NCBI GenBank assembly: GCA_022841965.1
Contig: JALHQM010000010.1
Location: forward strand, 14,458 to 66,825
Source of the DNA: Hyphomicrobium sp.
GTDB taxonomy: Bacteria > Pseudomonadota > Alphaproteobacteria > Rhizobiales > Hyphomicrobiaceae
Direction of reading: 5' to 3'
Length of the DNA: 52,368 nt
Position numbers and translations under genes: made by a program. The notes beneath the pieces were generated by a model that did not search any database, was not told where the DNA came from, and saw nothing but the letters and a program-made list of their open reading frames with translations. Position 1 is the stretch's first letter, and each line of letters starts with the position of its first letter. This document shows, piece after piece, positions 1-8,909 of this stretch.

Positions 1-2365
1 CACGAGCTTCACCTCGGCCTTCACGAGCCTCACCTCGGCCCTCGCCCCGGGCTTCACGAGACGGACCACGGCCCGACCGGCCACCGCGTCCCTCGCGGGC
101 CCGCGGGCGGTCAGCCTCGGCGTCCTCGTCCTCACTTTCACCGATGAACTGGACGCCATCCGAAACCGCAGGACGTTCGTCTTCCCCATCTGCTGGCCCG
201 GCATCGTCTTCGCCGTCGAAGCCCCAGTCCATATTGACGGCGGTCCGTTCGGGCCGGCGGGGGGCTGAATCGGTGCGCGCCTGCGTTTTCTCGATCGAAA
301 AGTTTGCACCCTGGAGCTTGTCGCTGGCCTGCACCGTGATCGAGATGCCGTGATGTGCCTCAATTTCCGTGATGAATTTGCGCTTGTTATTCAGAATGTA
401 GAGAGCCACCGGCGCCGTCGTGGTGGCAATCAGCGACGAGGGAACTCCGCCCATCAGCCCGTCCTCGATGCCGCGCAGCACCGCCAGCGCCACGCTCTCG
501 GTCGAACGGATAATGCCGGTCCCCTGACAGTGCGGGCACTGCGATGTTGACCCTTCGAGCACGCCCGTGCGCAGCCGCTGCCGCGACATTTCCATCAAGC
601 CAAAGTGCGAAATCCGGCCGAGTTGGATGCGGGCCCGGTCGAAGCGCAGCGCGTCCTTCAAGCGCCGCTCCACGGAGCGATTGTTGCGCTTCTCCTCCAT
701 ATCGATGAAGTCGATGACGATCAGCCCCGCCAAGTCGCGCAGTTTCAATTGGCGCGCGATTTCGTCGGCCGCTTCCAGGTTCGTCGCGTACGCCGTCTCC
801 TCGATCGAAAACTCGCGCGTCGACTTGCCCGAGTTCACGTCCACCGCGACCAAGGCTTCGGTTTGGTTGATGACGAGGTAGCCGCCCGACTTCAGCGTGA
901 CGAACGGGCTGAACATCGCATTCAGCTGCCGCTCAATGCCGTACTTGTTGAACAGCGGCTCAGCCGAGGAGTGCAGCAGCACGTTCTTGGCGTGGCTCGG
1001 CATCAACATGCGCATGAAGTCGCGCGCCTCGCCGTGGGCCACGTCACCGGCCACGATCACTTCTTCCACGTCCTTGTTATAAAGGTCGCGGATCGACCGC
1101 TTGATCAGGTTGCCTTCCTCATAGACGAGGCTGGGTGCGGTCGACTGCAAGGTCAGATCGCGCACGCTCTCCCACAAACGCAGAAGATATTCATAGTCGC
1201 GCTTGATCTCCTGCTGCGTCCGGGCCGCACCCGCTGTGCGGATGATGAGCCCCATGCCCTCCGGCACGTCGAGTTCGCCAGCGATTGCCTTCAGCCGCTT
1301 GCGGTCCTGCGGATTGGTGATCTTGCGGCTAATCCCGCCGCCCCGCGCCGTATTTGGCATCAGCACGGTATAGCGTCCGGCCAGCGACAGATAGGTCGTC
1401 AGCGCAGCCCCTTTGTTGCCGCGCTCTTCTTTGACCACCTGCACCAGGATGACCTGACGCCGCTTGATGACTTCCTGAATCTTATATGACCGCGGCCGCC
1501 GGCGCGGCCGCGAGGGCAGCTCCTCCAGCGCGTCTTCCGACCCCGTCTGCTCGACCGTTTCAGGCTCTGCGGAGGCCGCACCCACGATTTCCACAGTCTC
1601 GTTCTCGACAAGTCCGATGGCAGCGGGTGCATCTCCGTCGGGAAGCCCACCGTCGTCGGTCTCATCGTCGAGTTCGTCGCCTTCCAGGTCGCCGGTGTCC
1701 GTTTCGTCCCGGTCGTGCGCGGGTTCGAATCCACCAACGACTTCCGGTTCCGGCAAATCTTCTGAAATGACGTCGTCGGCGCCATGCACGTCGTGCGCGC
1801 GCACCGTGTGGCCATCGTCGCCGTGCCGGTCGTCGTGAACCTCGTCATGGTCGTCGTGATGCGAATGATCGCCCCGATCCTGATGATGTTCGTCATCATG
1901 GTCGTGGTCATGCGCCGAATGCTCATGCCCTTCGTCGTGATTGTCGACGAGCGACGGCTGGTCGCCGGCACCGGGCGCCGGGCCCGAACGGCGCCCACCG
2001 CTCTGACCGCCCCGCTGGCGACGCCGCGCCATGCGCTCGGCATGCGCATCGGCAGCAGCCTCTTCAGCGGCCTCTGCAGCGGCTTCCTCTTCGAGAAGCG
2101 CCTGCCGGTCGGCCATCGGGATCTGATAGTAGTCGGGATGAATCTCGTTGAAGGCGAGGAACCCGTGTCGGTTCCCGCCATAATCGACGAAGGCCGCCTG
2201 CAGCGACGGCTCTACGCGCGTCACCTTGGCGAGATAGATGTTGCCGCGCAGTAGCTTGCGCGCGGCACTCTCGTAGTCGAATTCCTCTACGCGGCCGTCA
2301 CGCAGAACGACGACCCGGGTCTCCTCGGGATGCGTCGCGTCGATGAGCATCTTGTTGTTGGACAT
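1..2365 (-). CDS. rne: Ribonuclease E (5' part, runs off the left edge)
   Basis: Endoribonuclease E/G, the main mRNA-decay and rRNA-processing enzyme and degradosome scaffold. The frame stays open from ATG at 2365 to the window edge, so the 3' end is missing. Seen in order: N-terminal MSNNKMLIDATHPEETRVVV; first half of the S1 domain (NIYLAKVTRVEPSLQAAFVD, about residues 42-61); an insertion of about 200 residues (about 88-290) containing Ala/Glu-rich, Arg/Gly-rich, His/Asp-rich and acidic blocks; the rest of S1 (VKEERGNKGAALTTYLSLAG); the DNase-I-like catalytic region with AVDVNSG and LIVIDFIDM carrying the two metal-binding aspartates; and the zinc-link CPHCQGTG. The visible C-terminal part becomes acidic and then repeats Arg/Glu/Gly, as in disordered RNase E scaffolds. 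Opposite-strand open frames here are shadows. It is divergent from the amidase gene and has a long structured leader. Confidence 0.97.
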   Translation of the reverse strand, partial: MSNNKMLIDATHPEETRVVVLRDGRVEEFDYESAARKLLRGNIYLAKVTRVEPSLQAAFVDYGGNRHGFLAFNEIHPDYYQIPMADRQALLEEEAAAEAAEEAAADAHAERMARRRQRGGQSGGRRSGPAPGAGDQPSLVDNHDEGHEHSAHDHDHDDEHHQDRGDHSHHDDHDEVHDDRHGDDGHTVRAHDVHGADDVISEDLPEPEVVGGFEPAHDRDETDTGDLEGDELDDETDDGGLPDGDAPAAIGLVENETVEIVGAASAEPETVEQTGSEDALEELPSRPRRRPRSYKIQEVIKRRQVILVQVVKEERGNKGAALTTYLSLAGRYTVLMPNTARGGGISRKITNPQDRKRLKAIAGELDVPEGMGLIIRTAGAARTQQEIKRDYEYLLRLWESVRDLTLQSTAPSLVYEEGNLIKRSIRDLYNKDVEEVIVAGDVAHGEARDFMRMLMPSHAKNVLLHSSAEPLFNKYGIERQLNAMFSPFVTLKSGGYLVINQTEALVAVDVNSGKSTREFSIEETAYATNLEAADEIARQLKLRDLAGLIVIDFIDMEEKRNNRSVERRLKDALRFDRARIQLGRISHFGLMEMSRQRLRTGVLEGSTSQCPHCQGTGIIRSTESVALAVLRGIEDGLMGGVPSSLIATTTAPVALYILNNKRKFITEIEAHHGISITVQASDKLQGANFSIEKTQARTDSAPRRPERTAVNMDWGFDGEDDAGPADGEDERPAVSDGVQFIGESEDEDAEADRPRAREGRGGRSGRGPSREARGEGRGEAREGRGEAR

Positions 2366-3202
2366 GGTGCAAATTCCTGCGCGCGCCGGCTGGGCATGGG
2401 GCCGGTCGAAGGCTTGGAGCCTCGTTCGGCCATCGGGATGCCATGGGCGCGCGATTTGGGTGGGGTTGATGGATAAAGCGGATAATCGGGCATGTCGGCG
2501 CGCAGGCGCCCTCCGGCTGGACCAGCCGGGCGGCGCTCGCCATCGGCTCCAAGGAGCGTCGTGGCGTTCGAGTTGACTGCACGCGAATGTCGCATTCTCT
2601 CAAGTTCACTTTTGCCAGGATCTCCGCGCGAGCGAAAACCACGTGGCGATTCATGGGGTTAGGGGCCACGCGTCGCTTGTGGCGACAGGCACCTACGGGG
2701 CGCGGCTCTGGGGCCCCCTTTCACTGGGCCCCGAGCGAGCCGCAAGCGAAGGACAAACACGTCCCTGGCGTCGCGGCGCGGCCGTTTCGATTGGAGAAAA
2801 CTTTGGAGGACCGTGGGTCTGACACCGCACCAACCAAAGTTGGAGGTGGCCGCCGCTCGAGAACTCTTCCAGTTCTTCGCCGATCCGCGCGAACACCCGT
2901 CGAATTGGGTTGCCATCTGGCCAACGCCGCCGCCCAAATCCAGCCGTTGGAAAACGCTTTCCAATCAATGGCTTACGATCTGGCGCGCGTCACCCAGCGG
3001 CGCCGACGAGGCGCGGAGAAACAGAACGCATCGGAAGTGTAACGGGTTCGCGGTCCCTGTGACAAGAGTGTTCAACGCACCACACGCTGCCAGCAGGCCG
3101 CAAATCCACTGGCCAGTCTGGAGCGCAGTGGCAAATTATTTGTTAAGCTGCGGCAGATTCTGACCTTTTTCTAGACTTCTTCCAGAGGACAACAGGCCAA
3201 GG
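2366..3202 (-). promoter_or_regulatory. Long intergenic region with many inverted repeats; probable structured rne leader
   Basis: 837 bases between divergent rne and amidase, with no convincing gene (short overlapping frames on both strands, none with a good start or recognisable product). Inverted repeats seen: 2513-2529 (CCGGCTGGACCAGCCGG); 2588-2600 (GAATG/CATTC); GCCAGG 2614-2619 with CCTGGC 2764-2769, enclosing CGTGGC 2642-2647/GCCACG 2665-2670, GTCGC 2672-2676/GCGAC 2682-2686, and a long arm 2702-2743 (GCGGCT, GGGGCCC / GGGCCCC, AGCCGC); CCAAC/GTTGG 2830-2843; TTGGAAA/TTTCCAA 2947-2964. RNase E genes in enterobacteria have a long 5' leader whose hairpins allow autoregulation, so a leader role on the minus strand is inferred. 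Promoters for both genes must also lie here, but I could not place them. Confidence 0.5.
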
Positions 3203-4561
3203 ATGCCGGGGGGCTTTCCATCACCGCTGGACCAGCGTCGCGCCGCCGCCGTCGCTATGGCGACCGCAGTAGCGCTTGCCTGGGTCGCGCCCGCCCTCGC
3301 CTCGACGGCGTCTCACCCGGCACACGCCCCTTTTTTAAATCCCCGCCCGGCCGTCCTCCTGGCCCAAACCGTCGTTGAAAAAAACACGGCCCGCGAGACC
3401 GATACCCACTCGCGTGCGCCCCTCTCGCAAGCGACTGCCATTGATGTTCTCGGCGACAAACAGAGCACCTTGATCCAGTTGTCCCTGTCGCGCGGCGTAA
3501 CGACCGAAATCTACACCCTCGCCAATCCCTACCGCGTCATCGTTGATCTTCCCGGCGTCGACTTTCAACTGCCAGCCGACGCTGGGCGCGACCCTCGTGG
3601 CCTCGTCTCTGCCTTCCGCTACGGCCAATTCGATGAGGGCAAGGCGCGGATCGTTCTCGACACGAACGGCCCTGTTGCCATCGCGAAAGCCGCCATGACC
3701 AAGGCCCGCTCCGGCCCCGGTGTAGTGCTGACGATCGAACTCAATCCCACCGGCAGCGCAGCGTTCGGTGAAGGCACCGGCGGTGGCCGCCAGTCCACCG
3801 CGCCCATAGCGACCGAGAGCGAGCCACAAAAGGCCCCAACGTCCAAAACGCCCGAATCAAAGGCTGTGATCGTCATCGATCCGGGACACGGCGGCATCGA
3901 TCCTGGGGCCGTTGGCGCCGGCAACCTTTTGGAAAAAAATCTTGTTCTGTCGGTTTCCAAGCGCGTGCAAGCGCAACTTGAGCAGACGGGGAACTATGAC
4001 ATCGTCATGACCCGCACCCGCGACGTCTTCATATCCCTCAACGAACGCCTTAAAATTTCGCGCAAGGCCGAAGCTGACCTGTTCATCTCTATCCACGCCG
4101 ACAGCATAGAACAGACCTACGCCCAGTCGATAAAGGGCGCGACCGTCTACACGCTGTCGGAGCGTGCCTCCGACGCCGAAGCCCGCGCCATCGCCGAAAA
4201 GGAAAACGCGTCCGATCTGATCGCCGGCCTCGATGTCGCCAAGGGCGAAGAGAACGATGACGTCAAAAACATCCTCATCGACTTAATGAAGCGAGAAACC
4301 GCGAATTTCTCCGCCGAATTTTCACGCACCCTAGTGCGCTCGCTGAAGTCAAAGATTTCACTCTCCCGGGATCCCGAGAGGGCCGCCGCATTTAAGGTGC
4401 TGCGGCAGACGCACGCCCCCTCCGTTCTCGTTGAGTTGGGTTATGTGAGTAATGCTGAGGAATCGCGCCAGATGCAGTCGGCCGATTGGCAGGAAAAGGT
4501 CGCCAAATCCATCTCAAACGCCATCAACGCCTATTTTTCCAAGCGCACCGCCGCGCCGTGA
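3203..4561 (+). CDS. amiC: N-acetylmuramoyl-L-alanine amidase (AmiC type, AMIN + Amidase_3)
   Basis: Periplasmic zinc amidase that cuts the amide bond between N-acetylmuramic acid and the stem peptide during daughter-cell separation. 452 residues. The N-terminus has an export signal; an internal ATG at 3257 (MATAVALAWVAPALAS) would give a cleaner signal peptide. An AMIN-like beta domain follows at about 75-190 (LIQLSLSRGVTTEIYTLANP). The catalytic Amidase_3 domain is at about 221-445: zinc-ligand motif IDPGHGG, Glu in NLLEKNL, His in LFISIHADS, and the catalytic Glu in VLVELGYVSN. The segment between strands contains the Ser/Glu/Lys-rich helical region seen in autoinhibited AmiC-type enzymes. 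It lies upstream of the PBP1A gene on the same strand, a common alphaproteobacterial order that fits a joint role in septal wall remodelling. Confidence 0.93.
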   Translation: MPGGFPSPLDQRRAAAVAMATAVALAWVAPALASTASHPAHAPFLNPRPAVLLAQTVVEKNTARETDTHSRAPLSQATAIDVLGDKQSTLIQLSLSRGVTTEIYTLANPYRVIVDLPGVDFQLPADAGRDPRGLVSAFRYGQFDEGKARIVLDTNGPVAIAKAAMTKARSGPGVVLTIELNPTGSAAFGEGTGGGRQSTAPIATESEPQKAPTSKTPESKAVIVIDPGHGGIDPGAVGAGNLLEKNLVLSVSKRVQAQLEQTGNYDIVMTRTRDVFISLNERLKISRKAEADLFISIHADSIEQTYAQSIKGATVYTLSERASDAEARAIAEKENASDLIAGLDVAKGEENDDVKNILIDLMKRETANFSAEFSRTLVRSLKSKISLSRDPERAAAFKVLRQTHAPSVLVELGYVSNAEESRQMQSADWQEKVAKSISNAINAYFSKRTAAP

Positions 4562-4788
4562 TGAACATGCATGCGCATGCTTGGGAACAACAGATTATCT
4601 ATTCGCCCGAAGCGTATGCCCCGACGACGTGACGCCACAATTCATGCTATGGTATAAGTCCAGCCGGCCGGGATTGCTGCGGTGCGGCAAGTCGTCTATT
4701 CAGGCGGGCCAATCGAGCGCCGGAATTCTGTTGACCCAACCGCCCGTGCGTCGTCCATGAGTGACGTCAACGGCAAGCCTCGGAACGC

Positions 4789-7383
4789 ATGCGAGCACCC
4801 ATTTATCCGCCCCCGGCCGCACCCAAGAAAAAGCGGCGCCGCAAGAGCCTGTTGCTGACGTTCCTCGGGTGGAGCTTCGGGGTTTTTGTCGTGGCCTTCG
4901 TTGCGGTGTCGGCGGCAGTCGGCTGGCTCCTTTATGAAGCGTCGAAGGACCTGCCCGACTACGAAAGCCTCGCGCGCTACGAGCCGCCCGTTATGACGCG
5001 CATTCACGCCCACGACGGGTCGCTCATCGCCGAGTATGCCCGCGAGCGACGCATCTTCGTGCCGATCAACACGATCCCCAAGCGCGTCATCGCTGCCTTC
5101 CTCTCCGCCGAAGACGCCCGCTTCTACGAACACGGCGGTATCGATTTGCAGGGCGTTGCTCGCGCCGCCATCAAGTACGTTGAGACCAAGGCCACGGGAC
5201 GCGGCGGCATCCAGGGTGCATCCACTATCACCCAGCAGGTTGCCAAGAACTTCCTGCTGACCAGCGATCGCACGTTCGACCGCAAGATCAAGGAAGCCAT
5301 TCTTGCCATCCGCATCGAGCGAGCCTTCCCGAAGGATAAGATCCTCGAGCTGTACCTGAATGAGATCTACCTCGGCATCGGCGCCTATGGCGTGGCCGCC
5401 GCCTCGCTCAACTACTTCAATAAAGAGCTGAAGGATCTGACGCTCGAGGAGGCGGCCTACCTCGCCGCCCTCCCGAAGGCGCCCAATAATTACCATCCCT
5501 TCCGCAATCGCCAGAAAGCTGTTGAGCGCCGCAATTGGATTCTCGACCAGATGGCCGACAATGGCTTCATCAAAGCGGACGAGGCTGGCGGAGCCAAAGC
5601 CAAGCCCCTTGAAGTGAAGTTCCGCCAGTCTGGCGCCCATATCTTTGCCGCTGAGTACTTCGCTGAAGAAGTGCGCCGCTCGCTCCACGCCCAATACGGC
5701 GAAGAAAAGCTCTATGCCGGTGGCCTCTCCGTGCGCACCACGCTCGATCCGCGCCTACAAGAGATGGCACGCCTCGCCTTGATCGATGGCCTAGTCAATT
5801 ACGACCGCGATCAGGGTTGGCGCGGCCCCGTCTCTAAGATCGACATCTCTGGCGACTGGGGCGTGCCGCTCGGCGCGATCGATATTCCGTCCGACATCCT
5901 GCCCTGGCGTCTCGGCGTCGTGCTGCAGGCTGGCAAAGACAAGGCCGTTGTAGGTTTGCGTCCTTCGCGCCAGCAGGATGGCACGCTGACCAAAGATCGC
6001 GAAGCGGTTGAAATTACGCTCGCCGAAGTGAAGTGGGCCAAGGTGCCCGCCACCAAGACAACACCGAAGGCCATCACCGACATCCTCACTGCGGGTGATG
6101 TCATTTACATCGCGCCCAAAGACTTGCGCAAACTCGACGGCGTTTGGTCGTTGATGCAAATCCCCGAAGTGGCCGGCGGCCTCGTCGCGATGGACCCCCA
6201 CACCGGCCGCGTCCTCGCCGTCGCTGGCGGCTTTTCGTTCGCCATGAGCCAGTTCGACCGCGTCATTCAGGCTAAGCGCCAACCCGGCTCCTCGTTCAAG
6301 CCCTTCGTCTATGCCGCCGCACTCGACAACGGCTACAAGCCGACCTCCATCATCCTCGATGCCCCCATCGAGATCGAGCAGGGCCCCGGCCAGGACATCT
6401 GGAAGCCCGAAAACTACGACAAAGAGAAATCGTTCGGCCCCACCACGCTCCGCGTCGGCATTGAGAAATCGCGCAACCAAATGACCGTCCGCCTGGCACA
6501 GGACGTCGGCATGCCAATCATCACTGAATATGCCAAGCGCTTCGGCATCTACGACGATCTCCTTCCCGTGCTCTCCATGTCGCTCGGCGCCGGCGAAACC
6601 ACGCTCCTGCGCATGGCAACGGCCTATTCCATGCTTGCCAACGGGGGCAAACAGGTCCGCGCAACGCTGATCGACCGCATCCAGGATCGCTGGGGCCGCT
6701 CGGTCTGGAAACACGACGCACGCGAATGCTCAGGCTGCGCCGCTGAGACGTGGGGCAATCAGCCCGAGCCCGAAATCCTCGACGACCGCAAGCAAATCAT
6801 CGATCCCCACAGCGCCTATCAAATGACGTCGATCCTCGAAGGCGTCGTCCAGCGAGGAACCGCGACAGTCTTGAAATCGTTGAACCGTCCCATCGCCGGC
6901 AAGACCGGCACCACCAACGAAGAGCGCGACGCCTGGTTTGTCGGCTACACCCCCGACATGGTCGTCGGCGTCTTCATCGGCTTCGATACCCCTCGTCCCA
7001 TGGGCAAAGGTCGTACCGGCGGCGGCGTTGCAGCCCCCATCTTCGGTGACTTCATGAAGCGTGCCATGGCCGAGGAACCGGCCGCTCCCTTCCGCGTCCC
7101 ACCGGGCCTGAAGCTTGTGCGCATCAATTTAAAAACAGGTCTGCGCGCCGGCCCCGGCGACACGCAGGCCATCATGGAGGCCTTCAAGCCGACCGAAGAG
7201 CCCGACGATGCGTACTCAATCATCGGCTTCCAAGTCAGCGACACGGCGACGCCATCAGGCACGGCCCCGGCGGCTGGCTCCACAGGCGGCGGGTATTCCA
7301 CCACAACCGATGCCTGGGCGCCCACCTCATCGCCCCCGGGCAACGCTCCCTCACCTCCTCCACCCCGCCCCCCCGGCTGGTGA
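4789..7383 (+). CDS. mrcA: Penicillin-binding protein 1A (bifunctional glycosyltransferase/transpeptidase)
   Basis: Class A PBP, 864 residues, that polymerises lipid II and cross-links peptidoglycan on the outer face of the inner membrane. A basic cytoplasmic tail (PKKKRRRK) precedes one membrane segment at about 20-48. Glycosyltransferase (GT51) motifs: EDARFYEHGG (about 107), GASTITQQVAKNF (about 145), RKIKEAILAIRIE and LELYLNEIYLG. Transpeptidase motifs: SxxK in RQPGSSFKPF (about 499), SxN in EKSRNQMTVRLA, and KTGT in AGKTGTTNEERDAW (about 704). An OB-like region lies between the two domains. The C-terminus is rich in Pro, Gly, Ser and Thr and is probably disordered. The spacing of about 230 bases after the amidase leaves room for its own promoter. 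Confidence 0.97.
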   Translation: MRAPIYPPPAAPKKKRRRKSLLLTFLGWSFGVFVVAFVAVSAAVGWLLYEASKDLPDYESLARYEPPVMTRIHAHDGSLIAEYARERRIFVPINTIPKRVIAAFLSAEDARFYEHGGIDLQGVARAAIKYVETKATGRGGIQGASTITQQVAKNFLLTSDRTFDRKIKEAILAIRIERAFPKDKILELYLNEIYLGIGAYGVAAASLNYFNKELKDLTLEEAAYLAALPKAPNNYHPFRNRQKAVERRNWILDQMADNGFIKADEAGGAKAKPLEVKFRQSGAHIFAAEYFAEEVRRSLHAQYGEEKLYAGGLSVRTTLDPRLQEMARLALIDGLVNYDRDQGWRGPVSKIDISGDWGVPLGAIDIPSDILPWRLGVVLQAGKDKAVVGLRPSRQQDGTLTKDREAVEITLAEVKWAKVPATKTTPKAITDILTAGDVIYIAPKDLRKLDGVWSLMQIPEVAGGLVAMDPHTGRVLAVAGGFSFAMSQFDRVIQAKRQPGSSFKPFVYAAALDNGYKPTSIILDAPIEIEQGPGQDIWKPENYDKEKSFGPTTLRVGIEKSRNQMTVRLAQDVGMPIITEYAKRFGIYDDLLPVLSMSLGAGETTLLRMATAYSMLANGGKQVRATLIDRIQDRWGRSVWKHDARECSGCAAETWGNQPEPEILDDRKQIIDPHSAYQMTSILEGVVQRGTATVLKSLNRPIAGKTGTTNEERDAWFVGYTPDMVVGVFIGFDTPRPMGKGRTGGGVAAPIFGDFMKRAMAEEPAAPFRVPPGLKLVRINLKTGLRAGPGDTQAIMEAFKPTEEPDDAYSIIGFQVSDTATPSGTAPAAGSTGGGYSTTTDAWAPTSSPPGNAPSPPPPRPPGW

Positions 7384-7523
7384 CCCGGTCGTCGCACTTC
7401 ATTTATCCCGCGGCCTAACAGTCCTGCCCGGCCGCCCAGCGTTTACACGATCGGCACACGCCTCTATACGCGTGGCAACTCAACATCCCTTCTGCGCCGA
7501 AGGTCCTTTGAAAGGCATGCCCC

Positions 7524-8655
7524 ATGCGCGCTGAAGCGCAAAAGCTGGTCGATAACATCCAAGAAGCGCTCGCGCTTCTGAGGAGGTATCTTTGACCCGG
7601 ACCAAGCAGAAGAACGCCTAGGCGAACTCAATCGCCGCGCCGAAGACCCGGCCATCTGGTCCAAGCCCGCCGAAGCACAAAAAGTCATGCGCCAGCGCCA
7701 AGCGCTGGAAAAATCGCTGACGAGCTTCAAGCGCATGCAACAGGACCTCGACGACAACGTCACGCTCATCGAGATGGGCGAGGCCGAAGGCGATGGTGCG
7801 ACCGTCGCAGAAGCCGAAGCCCTCCTCGCCAAACTCGACCACGAAGTCCAGAACCGCAGCATCGAGGCCCTGCTCTCCGGCGAAGCCGATGGCATGAACA
7901 CCTACCTCGAAGTCCACGCCGGCGCGGGCGGCACCGAGAGCCAGGATTGGGCATCCATGCTTCTGCGCATGTACATGCGCTGGGCCGAGCGCCGTGGCTT
8001 CAAGGTCAAGCTCATCGACGAAAGTCCCGGCGAAGAAGCCGGCATCAAGTCGGCTACCTTAGAAATCGAAGGCGAAAACGCCTTCGGCCTTCTGAAAACC
8101 GAAGGTGGCGTCCACCGTCTCGTGCGCATTTCACCCTACGACTCGAACGCCCGCCGCCACACGAGCTTCGCCTCCGTGCAGGTGTTTCCCGTGATCGACG
8201 ATACCATCGACGTCGACATCAACCCGTCCGACGTTGAGGTCTCGTTCGCGCGCTCGTCCGGCGCCGGCGGCCAGCACGTCAACCGCACGGAATCGGCGGT
8301 CCGCCTCGTCCACAAACCGTCAGGTATCGTTATCTTCGCGCAGGAGCACCGGTCCCAACACCAAAATAGGGACGTTGCCTTCAAACGCTTGAAAGCTAAA
8401 CTCTACGAGCGGGAATTGAAGCGGCGCGAAGAAAAAGCGTCCGCCGACCAGGCTGCCAAAACCGATATCGGCTGGGGACATCAGATCCGCTCCTACGTCC
8501 TGCAACCTTATCAGCTCGTGAAAGACCTCCGCACCGGCGCGCAGTCCACAGCGCCCGACGATGTGCTGGACGGCGACATCGATCCGTTCATTCAAGCCAC
8601 CCTGTCCGCCCGCATCAAAGGTGGCACCGGCGCCGCAGTCGAAGATATCGAGTAG
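7524..8655 (+). CDS. prfB: Peptide chain release factor 2, with programmed +1 frameshift
   Basis: RF2 reads UGA and UAA stop codons and triggers peptide release. The gene must be read as 7524-7592 joined to 7594-8655: 23 codons ending RRYL, an in-frame TGA at 7593-7595, then +1 slippage on CTT to GAC, giving about 376 residues (E. coli RF2 has 365). The GGQ motif is present ([13 protein letters not shown]). The stop-recognition tripeptide reads SPY ([16 protein letters not shown]) instead of the SPF of E. coli RF2. The N-terminal helical domain runs to about residue 120. A frame starting at the internal ATG at 7687 would lose 54 residues of the helical domain, so it is not the true start. The gene is convergent with thiS, 3 bases apart. 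Confidence 0.97.
7581..7596 (+). promoter_or_regulatory. prfB programmed frameshift site
   Basis: AGGAGG (7581-7586), TAT, CTT (7590-7592), TGA (7593-7595), C. This matches the known RF2 autoregulatory site: an internal Shine-Dalgarno three bases before the slippery CUU, followed by UGA C. Low RF2 makes ribosomes pause at UGA and slip +1 into the main frame; high RF2 terminates the 23-codon leader. Confidence 0.96.
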
Positions 8656-8658
8656 TCT

Positions 8659-8871
8659 TCACCCGCCCTGGCGCGCCGACAGAATTTCGACACGGTCGCC
8701 TGACGTGAGCCGCCGCTCACCCCGCGCGCGTGCCGGCACGAACGCGCCATTGAGTGCCGTCGCAACCCGACGGTCGCCGAAGTTCTCCGCAACGATGAGA
8801 TCAGCCAATGTCTCGGCCTGCGTAGTGCGGGACTCGCCATTGATCGTCAGGGAGATGGGCTCAGTTCGCAT
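8659..8871 (-). CDS. thiS: Sulfur carrier protein ThiS
   Basis: Small ubiquitin-like sulfur carrier for thiazole synthesis in thiamine biosynthesis. 70 residues, close to the usual 65-70. It begins ISLTINGESRTT and ends in the required C-terminal Gly-Gly (LSARQGG), which is adenylated and then thiocarboxylated. A basic central segment (VPARARGERRL) and GDRVEIL match the family. No thiG, thiO or thiE is adjacent; the next upstream minus-strand gene is an unrelated coiled-coil protein, so this is an orphan in the window. It is convergent with prfB. Confidence 0.9.
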   Translation of the reverse strand: MRTEPISLTINGESRTTQAETLADLIVAENFGDRRVATALNGAFVPARARGERRLTSGDRVEILSARQGG

Positions 8872-8909
8872 GGGGTGGTCCGCTTGCCAATACTGAGCTG
8901 AGGAGTGCC

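Noticed and set aside
605..1489. 294-residue plus-strand open frame opposite rne
   Set aside because: It is the antisense of the RNase E catalytic region, which is clearly coding on the minus strand; high G+C suppresses stops on the other strand.
1726..1737. GGTTCGAATCC resembling a tRNA T-arm
   Set aside because: No acceptor, D or anticodon arms around it; it lies inside the rne coding region.
1784..2254. Val/Met-rich plus-strand frame resembling a membrane protein
   Set aside because: It is the complement of the His/Asp-rich RNase E insert (CAC/GAC read backwards gives GTG/GTC), so its hydrophobicity is an artefact.
2587..3042. 151-residue plus-strand frame and overlapping minus-strand frames upstream of the amidase
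   Set aside because: All are Arg/Pro-rich, overlap one another in several frames, have no convincing start and lie in the hairpin-rich region.
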